A stretch of DNA of 64,000 bases, taken from the NCBI GenBank assembly GCA_016584305.1, contig JACEEZ010013404.1:131501-195500 (forward strand), written 5' to 3'. Origin of the DNA: Chionoecetes opilio. Its lineage: Eukaryota > Arthropoda > Malacostraca > Decapoda > Majidae. Position 1 is the first letter of the stretch. The number at the start of each line of letters is the position of its first letter. The translations under genes were made by a program, and so were the position numbers. Positions 42,369 through 53,746 of the stretch are shown here, piece by piece. Below the pieces are notes generated by a model. The model made no database searches. It was not told where the DNA came from and was given only the letters and a program-made list of their open reading frames with translations.

Positions 42369-43162
42369 ATCTACTCGACAAAACCTACCAGATAACTATC
42401 CCCTCTTCTTCAATGACACTCAACTATCTCCTTCTACAATGAACAATATTGAACATTCTTGGACTATCCTTTACTAAAAATCTGAACTGGAAATCTCACA
42501 TCTCATCTCTTGCTAAAACAGCTTCTAAGAAGTTAGTTGTCCTGTGGCGTCTGCGTCCTTTTTTTTCTCCCTCCCAGTTGCTTGCTCTGTACAGGGGGCT
42601 TATCCGCCCATGTATGGAGTATGTCTCACATATTTTGGGGGGATCCACTCATACAGCTCTCCTAAACAGGGTTGAGTCAAAAGCTTTTCGTCTCATCAAC
42701 TCCCCTCCTCTGACTGACTGTCTTCAATCTTTAAATCACCACCGCAATGCTGCTTCTCTTGCTATCTTCTACCGTTATTTTCATGTTCACTGTTCTTCTG
42801 AACTTACTAACTGCATGCCTCCCCCACCTCCCGCGGCCTCGCTGCACAAGACTTTCTACTCATTCTCATCCCTATTCTGTCCATCTTCCTAATGCAAGAG
42901 TTAATCAGTATATTTACTCTTTCATCCCTTTCACTGGTAACTCTGGAACTCTCTTCCTGTTTCTATTTTTCCACCTCCCTATGACATAAATCTTTTCAAG
43001 AGAAGAGTAACAAGACACCTCCCGAACTAAATTGGCTCACCCCTCTTTTTTGTATTCTCTTATTGTCTTCTTTATAGGGACTGGCAGCTAAGCGGGCTTT
43101 GTGCTACCTCTTTTTGTTGTTGTGCCCTAGTCCAGTACTTTGTGATGTAAAAAAAAAAAAAA
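42369..43162 (+). pseudogene. Jockey-like LINE, right part and poly(A) tail
   Basis: Continues TRQNLPDNYPLFFNDTQLSP, then ILGLSFTKNLNWKSHISSLA, LYRGLIRPCMEYVSHILGGS, RVESKAFRLINSPPLTDCL and, in another frame, RPRCTRLSTHSHPYSVHLPN and INLFKRRVTRHLPN-like sequence. The 3' UTR ends in a poly(A) run at 43149-43162. Confidence 0.9.
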
Positions 43163-43420
43163 GTTATCTGCTTCTGAATTTTGTTAGGTCCAGAAGTTGA
43201 GAATTGCAGGTTCTTGGTATCAGAGATCAGAGCTGCACCGCTGGACATGGTATAGTAATGCAGGAGGGGTAGCTAAGGAGATCGACCACATCCTCGTTAA
43301 TACTCGTTAGAGGATCCTCCAGAACTGCAGGTTTTATCGGAGTGCTGAGTTCTTTGCAGCTGATCACAGACTTGTTGTTGCTACACTACAGACTGCTATG
43401 TGCCACTGAAGACATGTAGT
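43163..43420 (+). pseudogene. LINE-X endonuclease domain, right part
   Basis: Resumes LINE-X right after the poly(A): LNFVRSRS/LRIAGSWYQRSELHRWTWY, SNAGGVAKEIDHILVNTR, FRSAEFFAADHRLVVAT (DHRLV is the endonuclease C-terminal motif). It joins to 38245 and proves that the jockey-like LINE inserted into LINE-X. Confidence 0.85.
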
Positions 43421-43668
43421 GTGATGTACATAATATAAAATTCTGTGCATGCCTCTTCAATGGCACATACAAGTCTGTAGTGATGCTAAAATTCGTAATA
43501 TATTGTGCCTGGCGACATTAATGCAGTGACGAGTGACTGGCAACTATAGTGTTATCTACGGTAGTGTAAGTAGGGCTTTAGTAGGGCAAAGCGCTACACA
43601 CAGCACACATGACCCTGGCTGTACTTGTACCCCAGATAGACTACGGTGGCAGGGTTACAGGGAGTTTC

Positions 43669-43852
43669 GTACACAAGTTGTTTCGTACCAGGTTTTGTCA
43701 GTTCTTTCGTACACTGATTTTGAGTTTTTTTCGTACATACTGGTGTCGTTTCGTAACTCTAGTAGTCAAGTTCAACTCTGAGCTGAGTGTACGAAACGAC
43801 TATGGTTTCATATAGACTACGAATCTACTGGTGTACGAAACAACTTGTGTAC
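43669..43852. mobile_element. GTTTCGTA MITE, copy 2
   Basis: Terminal repeats GTACACAAGTTGTTTCGTAC and GTACGAAACAACTTGTGTAC are perfect 20-bp inverted copies. The interior again has GAGCTGAGTGTACGAAACGA. Confidence 0.85.
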
Positions 43853-43963
43853 TTACTGACTGCAGCCGTCACACCCACCATCCTTCAGCACTCCATGATA
43901 TTACCCCCATTGCCTCACACTCCTCCTCTTCCTCCTCAGCTAGTGGTGGCCTCCCTAATACTA

Positions 43964-44140
43964 GCCCGTCAGGGTGGCAAGGTTGGTAGAGACGTGAGCT
44001 TGCAATGTGTAGCGTCCCTGCGCATTCGGTCAGCGGTTCGAGTCCGCCTAGTTCGTGCTGACGTGGCGGCGCTTTGTATAGTCAATAACCTTGTAGTTGG
44101 TACTTGCAAAGTGTCTAGATAGGATGAAAATCTTATCTTA
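43964..44140 (+). mobile_element. SINE-A, copy 3
   Basis: Same A and B boxes as 1528-1699. It has its own 13-bp target duplication TCCCTAATACTAG (43952-43964 and 44141-44153), so it is an independent insertion. Confidence 0.9.
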
Positions 44141-44154
44141 TCCCTAATACTAGC

Positions 44155-44480
44155 TGGCTACAGGGATAATAGTACACCACAGCCACACAAAATACACTTC
44201 CTACCTCAAGCTCTTTATTGACTTCTACTCGCGATCTTGAACCTGAGCTTGAGTTGTCCTTCTCCATGTCGTGCCATGATAAAGATTTCCCAACAAATAT
44301 ATTTATTGTCTTTGCGTCACGAGGGACTGGCCAAGGGCAGAAGAAGGAAAGCAAGAGATACGTTCAAGATATTCCCGCTAATTGCCAGTCCCCATGTAAT
44401 GCCATCCCATCCATTATGGTTTTTTTAAGTGGATAAAGGGATATAATAAAGCAGAGGTAGCAAAAGTTCTCACTGCTAAT
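44155..44480. other. No recognised feature
   Basis: Unassigned sequence; short open frames only. Confidence 0.4.
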
Positions 44481-44482
44481 AA

Positions 44483-44759
44483 TTAACCAGGGTAGAACAA
44501 GAAGTAACGGATTCAAGCTGGAAAAGCGTAGATTTAAAAAAAGAAATAGGAAAAACTGGTTCACAAATAGGGTGGCGAATGATTGGAAGGGACTCAGTAG
44601 ACAGGTAGTTAGTGCGGAATCATTAGAGAGCTTTAAAGGGAGGCTTGATAATTTCATGGATGGGGATAAAAGGTGGATGTAGGTAGTGTTAAGTAACAGG
44701 AACTACCTCATGTAGGTCTCCCAGCCTCTTGTAGCTTCCTTATTTCTTATGTTCTTATG
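44483..44759 (+). repeat. CR1-like LINE 3' end
   Basis: Encodes NQGRTRSNGFKLEKR, then NWFTNRVANDWKGLSRQVVS, the C-terminal end DNFMDGDKRWM with a stop, and the full 3' UTR and TTCTTATGTTCTTATG tail. It is the cleanest 3' end in the window. Confidence 0.85.
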
Positions 44760-45015
44760 ATTGTCCCCGCGGCCTTGACATTCACAAAGAGTGTCACGGG
44801 AGCCAAGTCAAAGTTGTAATTATACTGATTCAGGTTACCCATTGTCGATTCAGGGAACTGTTTTGCATTTAATACATTTTTACGCTCGGATTTATATTAT
44901 GCTTCAGTTCAGAGGTGCAATGTAAGAAATACTTACCACAAGAACATTTACTCCTCAGCGTCCTCAGTGGTGTTCATGAAGATATAATAATAATAAATCA
45001 TTCGAGTGAATGGAG

Positions 45016-45016
<1 letters not shown>

Positions 45017-45069
<53 letters not shown>

Positions 45070-45100
45070 TGTGTGTGTGGTGTGTGTGCTTGCTTACTTG
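45017..45100. repeat. (GT)n microsatellite
   Basis: GT units interrupted by two GGTG points, then a TTGCTTGTTTG-type tract. Confidence 0.95.
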
Positions 45101-45280
45101 TTTGTTTGCTTGTTTGCGTGCAATAATGCTTTGATGAGTATCATTACACATCGTGTATGCGTCGCTGAATTTAAGGGATAATGATTAGTAATGAATATGT
45201 GTGAACTTTGATGAATGAACTTTGTGAATAACAAGTGATGTTAGTGACTGCCCGTTTAATCGGAGACACGATTTGATAAC

Positions 45281-45299
45281 TTAACCCCTTGAAACCCTG
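45281..45299 (+). mobile_element. Left 19 bases of MITE-1 copy J
   Basis: TTAACCCCTTGAAACCCTG, cut off by the GGGGGGCATTTTCGAA end of the 8.66 kb block. The rest of the copy starts at 53961. Confidence 0.8.
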
Positions 45300-45433
45300 G
45301 GGGGGCATTTTCGAAGGGGTTCTAAACTACACCTTAGCGTCCTAAGAACTACTTAGTTATACCGGGCTAAGAAGACTACTAATGAAGCATTTTCGAACAT
45401 CTTCTTAGCCTCGTGTAAGGCCAACCCTTCTTA

Positions 45434-46252
45434 AGGCGGCGTCACACTAGCACTTTTTCCGTCTAGTTAGACGATCTCCGTTGGTTTTTTCTCGCTCTGA
45501 CTAGTTAGTCCGTCTGAATCAGTCAGTCTGAGTCAGTCGATCGTGATCGTCTTGATATGGAAAGTTGAAGTCAACTTTCTTAGTCAAATCAAAATCCATA
45601 GTGATTACTTTAAAGATATTCGATATAAATCAGTAATTTTTTGCAAATTATATTCAATACATTTGAAAGTATTAAAATATTCACGTGACTATTGTACATG
45701 TAGATACATTTAAAAGCCGGTTTCTATAAACAGCCAACAGTCTCTCGCATGACTCGATTGTTGTTCTTCTTCTTCTTCTTGTGACCTTTTCTGCTTATTA
45801 TCGCTTTGTAGGTCGTCTGTCAAGCTCGTTGTGTTTCTTTTTCAAGACACTCAAAATTTGTTTCTCACTCTTCAAGACTTCAACTTAAGATTATAGACGA
45901 AATGCTGTGGACACGTAGGTAGCTCAGAAGAATTTCTCGTTGAATGCATACGCGTGGCCACCCTCTAGCTTGTCTCTGGGACCACAGAGACTTGTACACC
46001 AAGAAGGCCTTGATATTCTAGGTCTTATCTAGGTTGATATTAGGTCTACTACTGATAAATAATACACATAATTAAGTGTATACCAGCAATAGCTTGCCCT
46101 GGCGTCGGAGCCTTGTTTGTTTACATGCAACAGCTGACTGGTAGTGCAGGCGAACGATTGTGTGTGTGTGACGGCTTGCAGTCAGAAAATTGTTAGTTAT
46201 GAGAAAGTTGCTGAAAAAACTAGACGGAAAAAGTGCTAGTGTGACGCCGCCT
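45434..46252. mobile_element. PIF/Harbinger-type MITE, 819 bp
   Basis: Termini AGGCGGCGTCACACTAGCAC and its mirror GTGCTAGTGTGACGCCGCCT, extended by TTTTTCCGTCTAGTT (about 37 bp). TTA is duplicated at 45431-45433 and 46253-46255. The interior is non-coding. Confidence 0.9.
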
Positions 46253-46255
46253 TTA

Positions 46256-46932
46256 GAGGTGTGAGTGTGGCTTACTATAGCTGAGTCAGCGTGCCAGTGT
46301 ATGAACCACGTCAGCAGTCTCGCTCGACTTTCAACCACCGTCTCTCTCTCCCTCTGCGCTCCTTAATGGATCGTTCACCCGCAAGCTGCTGCTTGGTTCA
46401 AAAAGTTTCGTATTTGTTTCAAAAGTTTCGTCTCCCTCACAACCACTATTCCCAACAGTTTCACAGTGATTGTAATTGTTTAGCACTGATAAGTATTCAT
46501 GCCACACGCCGCCACCAAATTATGTTTTGGATTTTCCTTTACGCGAGTAAAGGAAAATCCTTTCACACAGGTAGACTCACCTTCAAGGGTAGATGATGAG
46601 TCAATGTCCAGTAACACACGTTCCAATCAATCTGTTTCGTGGGGAATATTAGTGGTGTCGTGAGGATGTAGAGACGCTAGGGTTGAGGTAGTTCGTATAA
46701 TTAAGTTTAAAACTATACACTTGACGAAATATGTATATGAGGAATCCCTCGTACAATCTCCGTTCCATGCTCTCGCTCAAGCCCCTCTGTGAGAGACGCC
46801 ATGGAGGTAGTAAATGTGTAAATCTACACTATATACAAATAACGAAAGGGGCAGGAATCCCTGTTACAACCTCCGTTACCGCCCATGACAAAGGCTATCG
46901 CTCCTCTCCCTAGCTATCGTCGAGGCCGGCGG
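46256..46932. other. No recognised feature
   Basis: Unassigned. Local palindrome GGATTTTCCTTTACGCGAGTAAAGGAAAATCC at about 46530-46561 (14-bp arms). No gene seen. Confidence 0.4.
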
Positions 46933-46935
46933 TTA

Positions 46936-47430
46936 TAGCGCATTTTCGTGACGTTCACCGCCCTGATTCAGTCCAGTCCGGACCGGGTCAGGGTGGACTG
47001 ATGGTCGCGAAAATACATCGAGACTGGCCCCATCCCATTCGTCGTTCCTATTGGCTGGGGGATCGAGTGGGCGGTACTGAACTGAACTGTGGAGGCGGCA
47101 GGCGTCCATCTTGTCAATATCCTTTTTGTCGTCCGCTTTTTAACCTGTGCTGAAGACTTTACAACTACCACGCCTGTGATACTTTAGTCTTATGGTCGGC
47201 CATCATGGTGTTTCATGTCTTATCAGCAGCACGAGAAGCTCCTGGTCGCCTTCCCCGCTGACTGTAGTGCGCATGCGCCAGTTCTCCCCACACTGGTCCA
47301 AGGTGGTCCTGGTATGTGGGTCGGACCGGACTGGACTGGGCTAGCCCGTTCTAGACTGCCTCGCAAAAACAGTGACCGCCCGGGACTAGCCCAGTCCAGA
47401 CCTGGCCAGAGCGGTCGCGAAAATACGCTA
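46936..47430. mobile_element. PIF/Harbinger-type MITE, 495 bp, copy 2
   Basis: Same length and ends as 8343-8837 (TAGCGCATTTTCG ... CGAAAATACGCTA), with TTA at 46933-46935 and 47431-47433. The central 350 bases are nearly identical; the right subterminal block differs more. Confidence 0.9.
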
Positions 47431-47433
47431 TTA

Positions 47434-47880
47434 GCCGCCGCTGCCTCTCTCAAGCAGGTTGACAACTCGTTTATTTACGAGACATATACTTCTGCTCCAC
47501 TATTAAACATATAGTGAAGAGCAGATGTTTCTACCATAGAATAAACTGATAATATAACTACTCTATATTAATATCTATTATGTTACCATTTATTTATAAG
47601 ATGCAAATAAGCTACATGACATCTCTCATCTAACCCTGCCGGCCCCTCTATCCTGCTGACTCATCAGTAACTGGGCCGGCACACTGAATGCCACACCCAT
47701 ACATACATACATACATACGCTTCTACCCTTATATATGCCTTAACACGCAGATAATGTGGCCCTAACTACAACAACTGCGCCTGGGCTTCAACGTCTAATT
47801 AATGTTCTCGTTGAAGAAGCGGGGGCGGTTGGCCTAGAGTTAGGCCGCACCAGGTGTGCTACCATGTGAATATTAGGTGA
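47434..47880. other. No recognised feature
   Basis: Unassigned apart from a short (CATA)n run at 47700-47718. Confidence 0.4.
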
Positions 47881-47884
47881 TGTT

Positions 47885-48180
47885 AAGGGGCGACGTTGGC
47901 TGTCAGACTCCACCATGTCTTTGAAGCAGGAGGAGTCCCACTAAAACCTTTCCAGACAGGTCAAACTTACAAGTACCTTGGTCTAGAAATGGGGCCTGTA
48001 AAATCTAACGAACCCCAACGAGCTCTCGCAACACTAATTCGCGACCTCGGATTATTGCAAGTCTCCTCTCAAACCACAACAAAAACTGTGGGCTTTGAAA
48101 TATATCATCCCAAAACATCAGTACCCGCGAGTGCTAGGCAGATCACGTGGTGTGTAACATACAGTTTATAAGATTCCCTC
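47885..48180 (+). pseudogene. Fragment of another LINE reverse transcriptase (R2-like)
   Basis: Encodes FEAGGVPLKPFQTGQTYKYL then GLEMGPVKSNEPQRAL, and in a second frame LKPQQKLWALKYIIPKHQYP. The order YKYLG ... LKPQQKL resembles the thumb region of R2/site-specific LINE proteins. Short and frameshifted, so the clade is tentative. Confidence 0.4.
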
Positions 48181-48729
48181 CAGTTGAAAGATAAATCGAC
48201 GCTTCTCTGTTCACGCTGAAACCCATGTAGAGGACTTGAGGAAGTAATGTCTTTGAGAAATTGACACGAAATAAAATCCTCTGCCACAATTCCTGGATCT
48301 GCTATGGTATGGAGTCTACTCAGTGATAAGCTTGGACGGGAGGTACATACTTCTCATAATTAAGTTTCCTCACTCATTGCTAAACTTTTGTGGTCGGCGT
48401 AGATTTAGATATTGAGTTCACAAGTAGTATGGCCAAGCACCCCTCAGAGTCTAATGGTAAGAGGCACTACTACAAATGTTCTACAATTGTTAGCCCAAAT
48501 CTCTCTAATTTAATACCTACCCATCAGCTGCACATCTTTATGACCGTACGTATTGCTCATAATAAAAATACCCAGTACAATGGAGTTGAGGAAAATTCAT
48601 CTACTCATTCTGACATAAGTGAGTTTCTGTCATTTAAAGCAGTATTCAAACTACGTACCCAAGCCCCTGGTCCAGGAAAAAAGGTAACCCATGAAAGTAT
48701 ACAGCTTCAAAGTTGCATAAGATAAGAAA
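48181..48729. other. No recognised feature
   Basis: A 111-codon frame at 48390-48725 has no recognisable domain, signal or splice context; I do not call it a gene. Confidence 0.35.
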
Positions 48730-49202
48730 GCGTTTGACCAGCCAAAGAAAACATGCAATCTCAGAGGAACCTAAGAAAAGGTACCCTCAGAACAGCCCAG
48801 GAAAAGAAGCAGCCTGGCAGCTTCCAAAGAAAATATGGCAGCCTTAAAACAGCAAAGGAAAATGCGTAGCCTCAGGGTAGCCAAGGCAAGAAGTCAGCCT
48901 CAGTGAGTCAGAGTAGAGTAGAGTAAAAAGTCAGAGTAGCCAAGGAAAAAATGGCAGCCTTAGAACAGCAAAGGAAAAAAGGCACCTTCTTAACATCCAA
49001 GGAAAATTGGCAAATTCTGAACAGCCAAGGAAAGATGGCAGCCGAGGAAAAAAAGTCTACCTGAAAACAGTCAAGGAAAAAAAAGGCAGCCTTAGAAAAG
49101 CCAAGGAAAAAAGGCAGCTTCTGAACAGCCAAGGAAAAACGTCAGCCTTAGAACAGCCAAGGAAAAACGTCAGCCTTAGAACAGCCAAGGAAAAAAGTCA
49201 GT
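48730..49202. repeat. 27-bp minisatellite, about 15 degenerate units
   Basis: Consensus CAGCCTTAGAACAGCCAAGG AAAAAAG, with the units at the right (49090-49202) closest to each other. It ends exactly where a CR1-like LINE 3' end begins. Confidence 0.85.
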
Positions 49203-49352
49203 AACCAGAGTAGAACAAGAAGTAACGAATTCAAGCTGGAAAAACGTGATTTAAAAAAAGATGTAGGGAGAAACTGGTTCACAAATAGGGTGGTAAATGA
49301 TTGGAATGGACTCAGTCATCAGGTAGTTAGTGCGGAGTCAATAGGGAGTTTT
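49203..49352 (+). repeat. CR1-like LINE 3' fragment, truncated
   Basis: NQSRTRSNEFKLEKR-type start, then NWFTNRVVNDWNGLSHQVVS and AESIGSFK, where it is replaced by a (TATCTTC)n-type run at 49353-49395. Confidence 0.75.
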
Positions 49353-49435
49353 AAATATCTTCTATCTTCTATCTTCTATCTTTTATCTTCTATATTATTT
49401 CTACTACTTCTACTATCGCTGTTGTTTAATTCATA

Positions 49436-51235
49436 ATGGATGATGAAACTAGTTCTGATGATTTTGATGACTCGGGAACACCTACACGGTCTTACAACCT
49501 CAAAAGTTCAAGATGACCAAAACACGTCTTTTTAGAAGAAAACTAAAATGTGCTAAAACTAATTATTATGTACATTAAAAAATGGCATGAAAGCTGTAAG
49601 TGTGAGCCTCAGTTTGCTGGGTGGTTATCAGTTATCAAGTCAGTTAGATCAACCAGTAGAAAAGATTATGCTTTCTGTGAAATTTGTAACTTGGACATAA
49701 CATGTGGAAAATCAGAAATTACTAGGCATTCAAGATCTTAGACACAAACAGTTTAGTCTGCACATTTCAAAGAAAGTCATTTGCAACTTTTGCTATTGCA
49801 AATTACCCAATTAAAAAATCTGCACGCAATTTTTTTAAACTTCGGGTGTGCTTTTCTATGAGAGCATAGTTTGCCCATTTCATTATGTGAACCCTTACTA
49901 CAATGTTTCCTGATGTGATGTCTTTAATTAAAGAGGTAACATTAGAGAAGCAAAGAACCTCAAACATTTAGGGAAGTGTTTGGAAAGCATTTTGGTACTA
50001 TTTGTGGACTATTTGAAATTTTAGGCTTTGTCTGTTTTGAGAAAGGGAAGATTGAAAACTCTTGTAGATTTGATAGAGGTTAATGATAGTTCAGCTATAA
50101 GAATGTTCAGTGCCATGAAAGAATGTTCACATCAAAAGACATTCCTGTTGATAATATTGTTGGGATTTGTTCTGACACTGCCAATGTGATGATGGGAGCA
50201 AACCATTCAGTAGCTACATTATTAAAAAAAAATTTGCCTCATGTCATAATTGTTAAACAAACGTTCAGGCTACACGATTCATCTCCGTGCATCAAATGCT
50301 TCATACTTCATAAATATGTTGAAGCTTTATGCCTTAACATTTTGCACACTTAAGTAATAACTTCTAGAGGCAACATGCATTCCAAGAGCTTCAAAAATTC
50401 GTTGACATTGAACATCATAAAATCGCTCCAGGCCAAGCCAGATGGTTGTCCCTACAGGCATGTTAGAACAGTGGGATGCATTGGAGTTGTATTTTACAGA
50501 ATTAGCATTTAATGACCCCAAGAATATGTATTAATTTATATATGGCATGATTGTTATACTGCCTTGAAAAACTAATTTTCTCGCACTACCTCGAATTTCT
50601 AGACTACAGAATTAGGTATGCTTAACAGTTACAAGCAGACAAACAAACACAAACAAACAAACAGTTGTGTTTTGACTTTAAGAATGTGAATTTTGTCAAG
50701 GATGTTGACATTTCATTCCTTAGTCCTGCTCAAGCCATTGTTTCAAGTGTCTTAATCCCCATTGAGAATAATATTTAGGGGTGAGTGCATCAGCAACATT
50801 AAGGGATCTAATACAATCGGGAACAGTAAGTAAATAAGAACTTCCATAGTTGTATAAGTCATGTCAGTCTTTCTTGATATAAGCTGTATCCCAAATTCAG
50901 AAAAAGATATTCACTAAATGATGAAATTCACGATGAAATAAGTGGCCTGCGTAAATCCTCTTTCTGCTTACACTCTGAATTCTCCATCGAGAGGATATCT
51001 ATTTGATGAACTGCCAAAATCAGCAAAGCATGCTTATTGTATTCTTGTGGATAAAAAATGGAGACTGCACTATATATGCAGAACTGTCTAATCAACTTCA
51101 CTTCACAAAGTACTGGAATATTATTGCACTGAATAGAAAAAAATTATGCAGGACTGTCATAGTCCTATCCACCCTCTTCTCAATACCCTTTTCAAATGCA
51201 GCGAGTGATCTTTTTATTTTACCCAACTAAATCTA
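49436..51235 (+). pseudogene. Degenerate hAT-like transposase
   Basis: Pieces in order on the plus strand. An acidic start MDDETSSDDFDDSGTPTRS is followed by a BED-type finger (DYAFCEICNLDITCGKSEIT RHSRS), then DIPVDNIVGICSDTANVMMG ANHSVATLLKKNLPHVIIVK, then the fragments DIEHHKIAPGQARWLSLQA and LEQWDALELYFTELAFNDP. Near 51170 comes IPFSNAASDLF, matching the start of the hATC region. Many frameshifts and stops. The layout fits hAT relatives of the type that uses a BED finger and SDG(C)-VMMG motif. No terminal repeats were identified. Confidence 0.65.
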
Positions 51236-51333
51236 AATAAAACTTCTCAATGATTCTCTCTTAAAAATAAAGCATTAAGTGACCTAATACATGCAATATA
51301 TCATATAAGACACTTGAAAGCATCTCACATATA

Positions 51334-51600
51334 TATATATACGTATATAATTAAAGTTACAGGGATGCCGATTATTTAGGGTAAAATATAAGAATTTAGG
51401 GTAAAATAGAATTTACTCTAGGGTAAGTTCAGCGGAGCTCATGGAAGGCCTGCCGGCGGGGTGTGTGTGTGTGTTTTTGAGGGTAATAGAGTGTGTTTGG
51501 GTGGGTTTAAGTATGTTAGGGTATGTGGTAGTGTGTTAGGGGTGTTAAGAGTGTGTTTGAGTATTTGGGGTATGGTAAAGTGTGGCAGAGTGTGTTTTTC
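51334..51600. other. TA run and GT/GGGT-rich tract
   Basis: Short (TA)n at 51330-51350, then degenerate GTGTGTTAGGGT / GAGTGTGTTT repeats to 51595. Confidence 0.6.
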
Positions 51601-51602
51601 AG

Positions 51603-51832
51603 TGTAGCGTCCATGGAGCAGCCCACAGGAAAACGGTCAAGAAAACCCAACTTTACCAGCAGGGAACTGTTTGTCCTGGTGGAGGCTGTGAAGCAGAATA
51701 AGAGCACCTTGATGGTTCCCCATCAAGGTGCTCTTATTCTGCTTCACAGCCTCCACCAGGACAAACAGTTCCCTGCTGGTAAAGTTGGGTTTTCTTGACC
51801 GTTTTCCTGTGGGCTGCTCCATGGACGCTACA
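51603..51832. repeat. Perfect palindrome of a Myb/SANT-like ORF fragment, 113-bp arms
   Basis: 51603-51715 is the exact reverse complement of 51720-51832 as far as I can check by eye, with the 4-base centre TTCC. Both strands therefore encode the same peptide MEQPTGKRSRKPNFTSREL then FVLVEAVKQNKSTLM, which resembles the N-terminal Myb/SANT-like DNA-binding region of NAIF1 and Harbinger ORF2 proteins. The gene is reduced to its first exon-like piece and folded back on itself. Confidence 0.85.
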
Positions 51833-52605
51833 CAGAATGTAGCGTCCATGTAGCTGTAGTTCAGTGACTCCCTCATTCCCTTTTGAAATCCAGACTTTTA
51901 GGTATGCCAAATGAACACCAAATTCACTTTGGTGGAAGAATTTTTTTCTTTTTCTGGTGAGTTTTTATGCGTTTAGAATTAATCTGTTAACCGTTTCTGT
52001 CGCAAATCAAATAATTTTATTTATATAGTTAGGTTAGGTATAGGTTCGGTTAGGTTCAATTAGTTTTTTGTCATTTTTGTTCCAAATCACAAAAAAAGGT
52101 TATTTGCTACATAACTGGTTAGCAGATTAATTCAAAACATCAAAACTCACCAGAAAAAAAAAATTGTCCATCAAAGGAAGTAGTGTTCATCTGGAAATAT
52201 ACCCTCTCTTTTTATTTTTGTATATATTTTTTTCAGATATCCCTCTCCCCCAGCAAGCTTGGGGCTGCTGGTGGGCAGGGTTTTCTGGTGAAGAGACAAT
52301 ATCCCAAGTGATTTACGAGTAAAGCAACGTACTAACCTCATCAAATAATATCCCAGCTAGGATAGAAACCATAAACTAGAAACCATATCTAGTCCACCCA
52401 AAAAAACACAGAAACCATATCTAGTCCACCCAGCCCTCCCCAAACAGGGTTTTCACCATTAACCTCATCTAATGATCTCATCCCACCATTAACCTAATCT
52501 AACCGCCTACCCAAGAAGCTTATCAATTTAATTAACCTAACCTCACTGATTAACAGTGGCGGAACAAGGGGTGTAAAAACGGGGGGCACCATAGTTTGCA
52601 TATAC
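51833..52605. other. Unassigned, with a weak inverted match
   Basis: AATTCACTTTGGTGGAAGAA...GGTGAGTTTTTATG (51925-51970) is echoed inversely at about 52136-52185 (CAAAACTCACCAGAAAAA ... AAAGGAAGTAGTGTTCATC), suggesting a 270-bp palindromic element. GTTAGGTTAGG occurs at 52028. No gene. Confidence 0.5.
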
Positions 52606-52606
52606 T

Positions 52607-52615
52607 GTATATATA

Positions 52616-52677
<62 letters not shown>
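52607..52677. repeat. (TA)n microsatellite
   Basis: About 70 bases of TA units. The preceding ACAGTGGCGGAACAAGGGG (52554 on) looks like the end of a CAGTGGCG hAT MITE cut off by the array. Confidence 0.95.
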
Positions 52678-52680
<3 letters not shown>

Positions 52681-52808
52681 GTGTAGTTGGACATTTTCGA
52701 AGCAAAGTTCGTAGGCTAAGCAAGGGTTGGGGTCGCCTTAGCCCGCAATTTTCTCCACCACCACAACAACAATGGTTATATTATTGATATTTTAGACTAT
52801 ATATAGTA

Positions 52809-53078
52809 CTAGCCGCAAAGCCGCCCTCCGGGCGGACTTTTTGGCTAGCTCCTGCGGAGGGCTATTGGTGGGGGCTTCGACCCACCACCTGTGTTTGGTG
52901 GGCCCACCAAACACAGCTTTCTGGAGAGTGTAACACAGACTCTCCAGATAGCCCCTTCTAACTTTCCTGAAATCATGGATGTAGAAATGTATGTATTAAC
53001 GCCAACCCATTCACATCACCCCCAACCCATTCACTCACCCATTACCCATCACCCCCTACCCATTCACTCACCCATACA
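52809..53078 (-). mobile_element. Helitron 3' half, minus orientation
   Basis: Ends at 52809-52812 with GCGG-CTAG followed by T on the minus strand, preceded by the GC hairpin CCGCCCGGAGGGCGG. The 5' half is missing; it stops inside the CCCATTCACTCACCCAT repeats, 12 bases from the start of the other copy. Confidence 0.75.
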
Positions 53079-53089
53079 GCCTAATATCT

Positions 53090-53746
53090 ATAATAATATA
53101 AGCGAAAGTGTGTGTGTGTGTGTGTGTGTGTGTGTCCGCGATAGGTGCCGCCCCCCTTGCCCCAATCCCATCATATGGCACAGTTTTGGAACCAGCTCGA
53201 CCAGGGGCAACTTTTAAGCCCACTTATGAGATGATCCGATCACTTTTTGTTTTTTTTAGCAGCCTATTAGCGAGAATTGTGGAAAAAAAATGTGGGTTGC
53301 GAGAATTGAGGAAACCTTGATGTAGGGTGATGGGTAATGGGTGAGTGAATGGGTGGGGTGATGGGTAATGGGTGTGGGGTGATGGGTGAGTGAATGGGTG
53401 GGGGGTGATGGGTGATGGGTGAGGGAATAGGTGGGAGGTGATGGGTAATGGGTGAGTGAATGGGTGTGTGGTGATGGGTAATGGGTGAGTGAATGGGTAG
53501 GGGGTGATGGGTAATGGGTGAGTGAATGGGTTGGGGGTGATGTGAATGGGTTGGCGTTAATACATACATTTCTACATCCATGATTTCAGGAAAGTTAGAA
53601 GGGGCTATCTGGAGAGTCTGTGTTACACTCTCCAGAAAGCTGTGTTTGGTGGGCCCACCAAACACAGGTGGTGGGCCGAAGCCCCCACCAATAGCCCTCC
53701 GCAGGAGCTAGCCAAAAAGTCCGCCCGGAGGGCGGCTTTGCGGCTA
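53090..53746 (+). mobile_element. Non-autonomous Helitron, complete (657 bp)
   Basis: Preceded by A, it begins TCTATAATAATATAAGCGAA and ends CCGCCCGGAGGGCGG (hairpin) CTTTGCGG CTAG, followed by T. These are the Helitron rules: TC start, hairpin about 10 bases before a CTRR end, insertion between A and T, no target duplication or TIR. It has no Rep/helicase. The middle is a minisatellite of GGGTGATGGGTAATGGGTGA-type units (53325-53560). Confidence 0.8.

Noticed and set aside
48390..48725. 111-codon frame as a possible host gene
   Set aside because: No recognisable domain, no splice or promoter signals, and it lies in a repeat-rich block.
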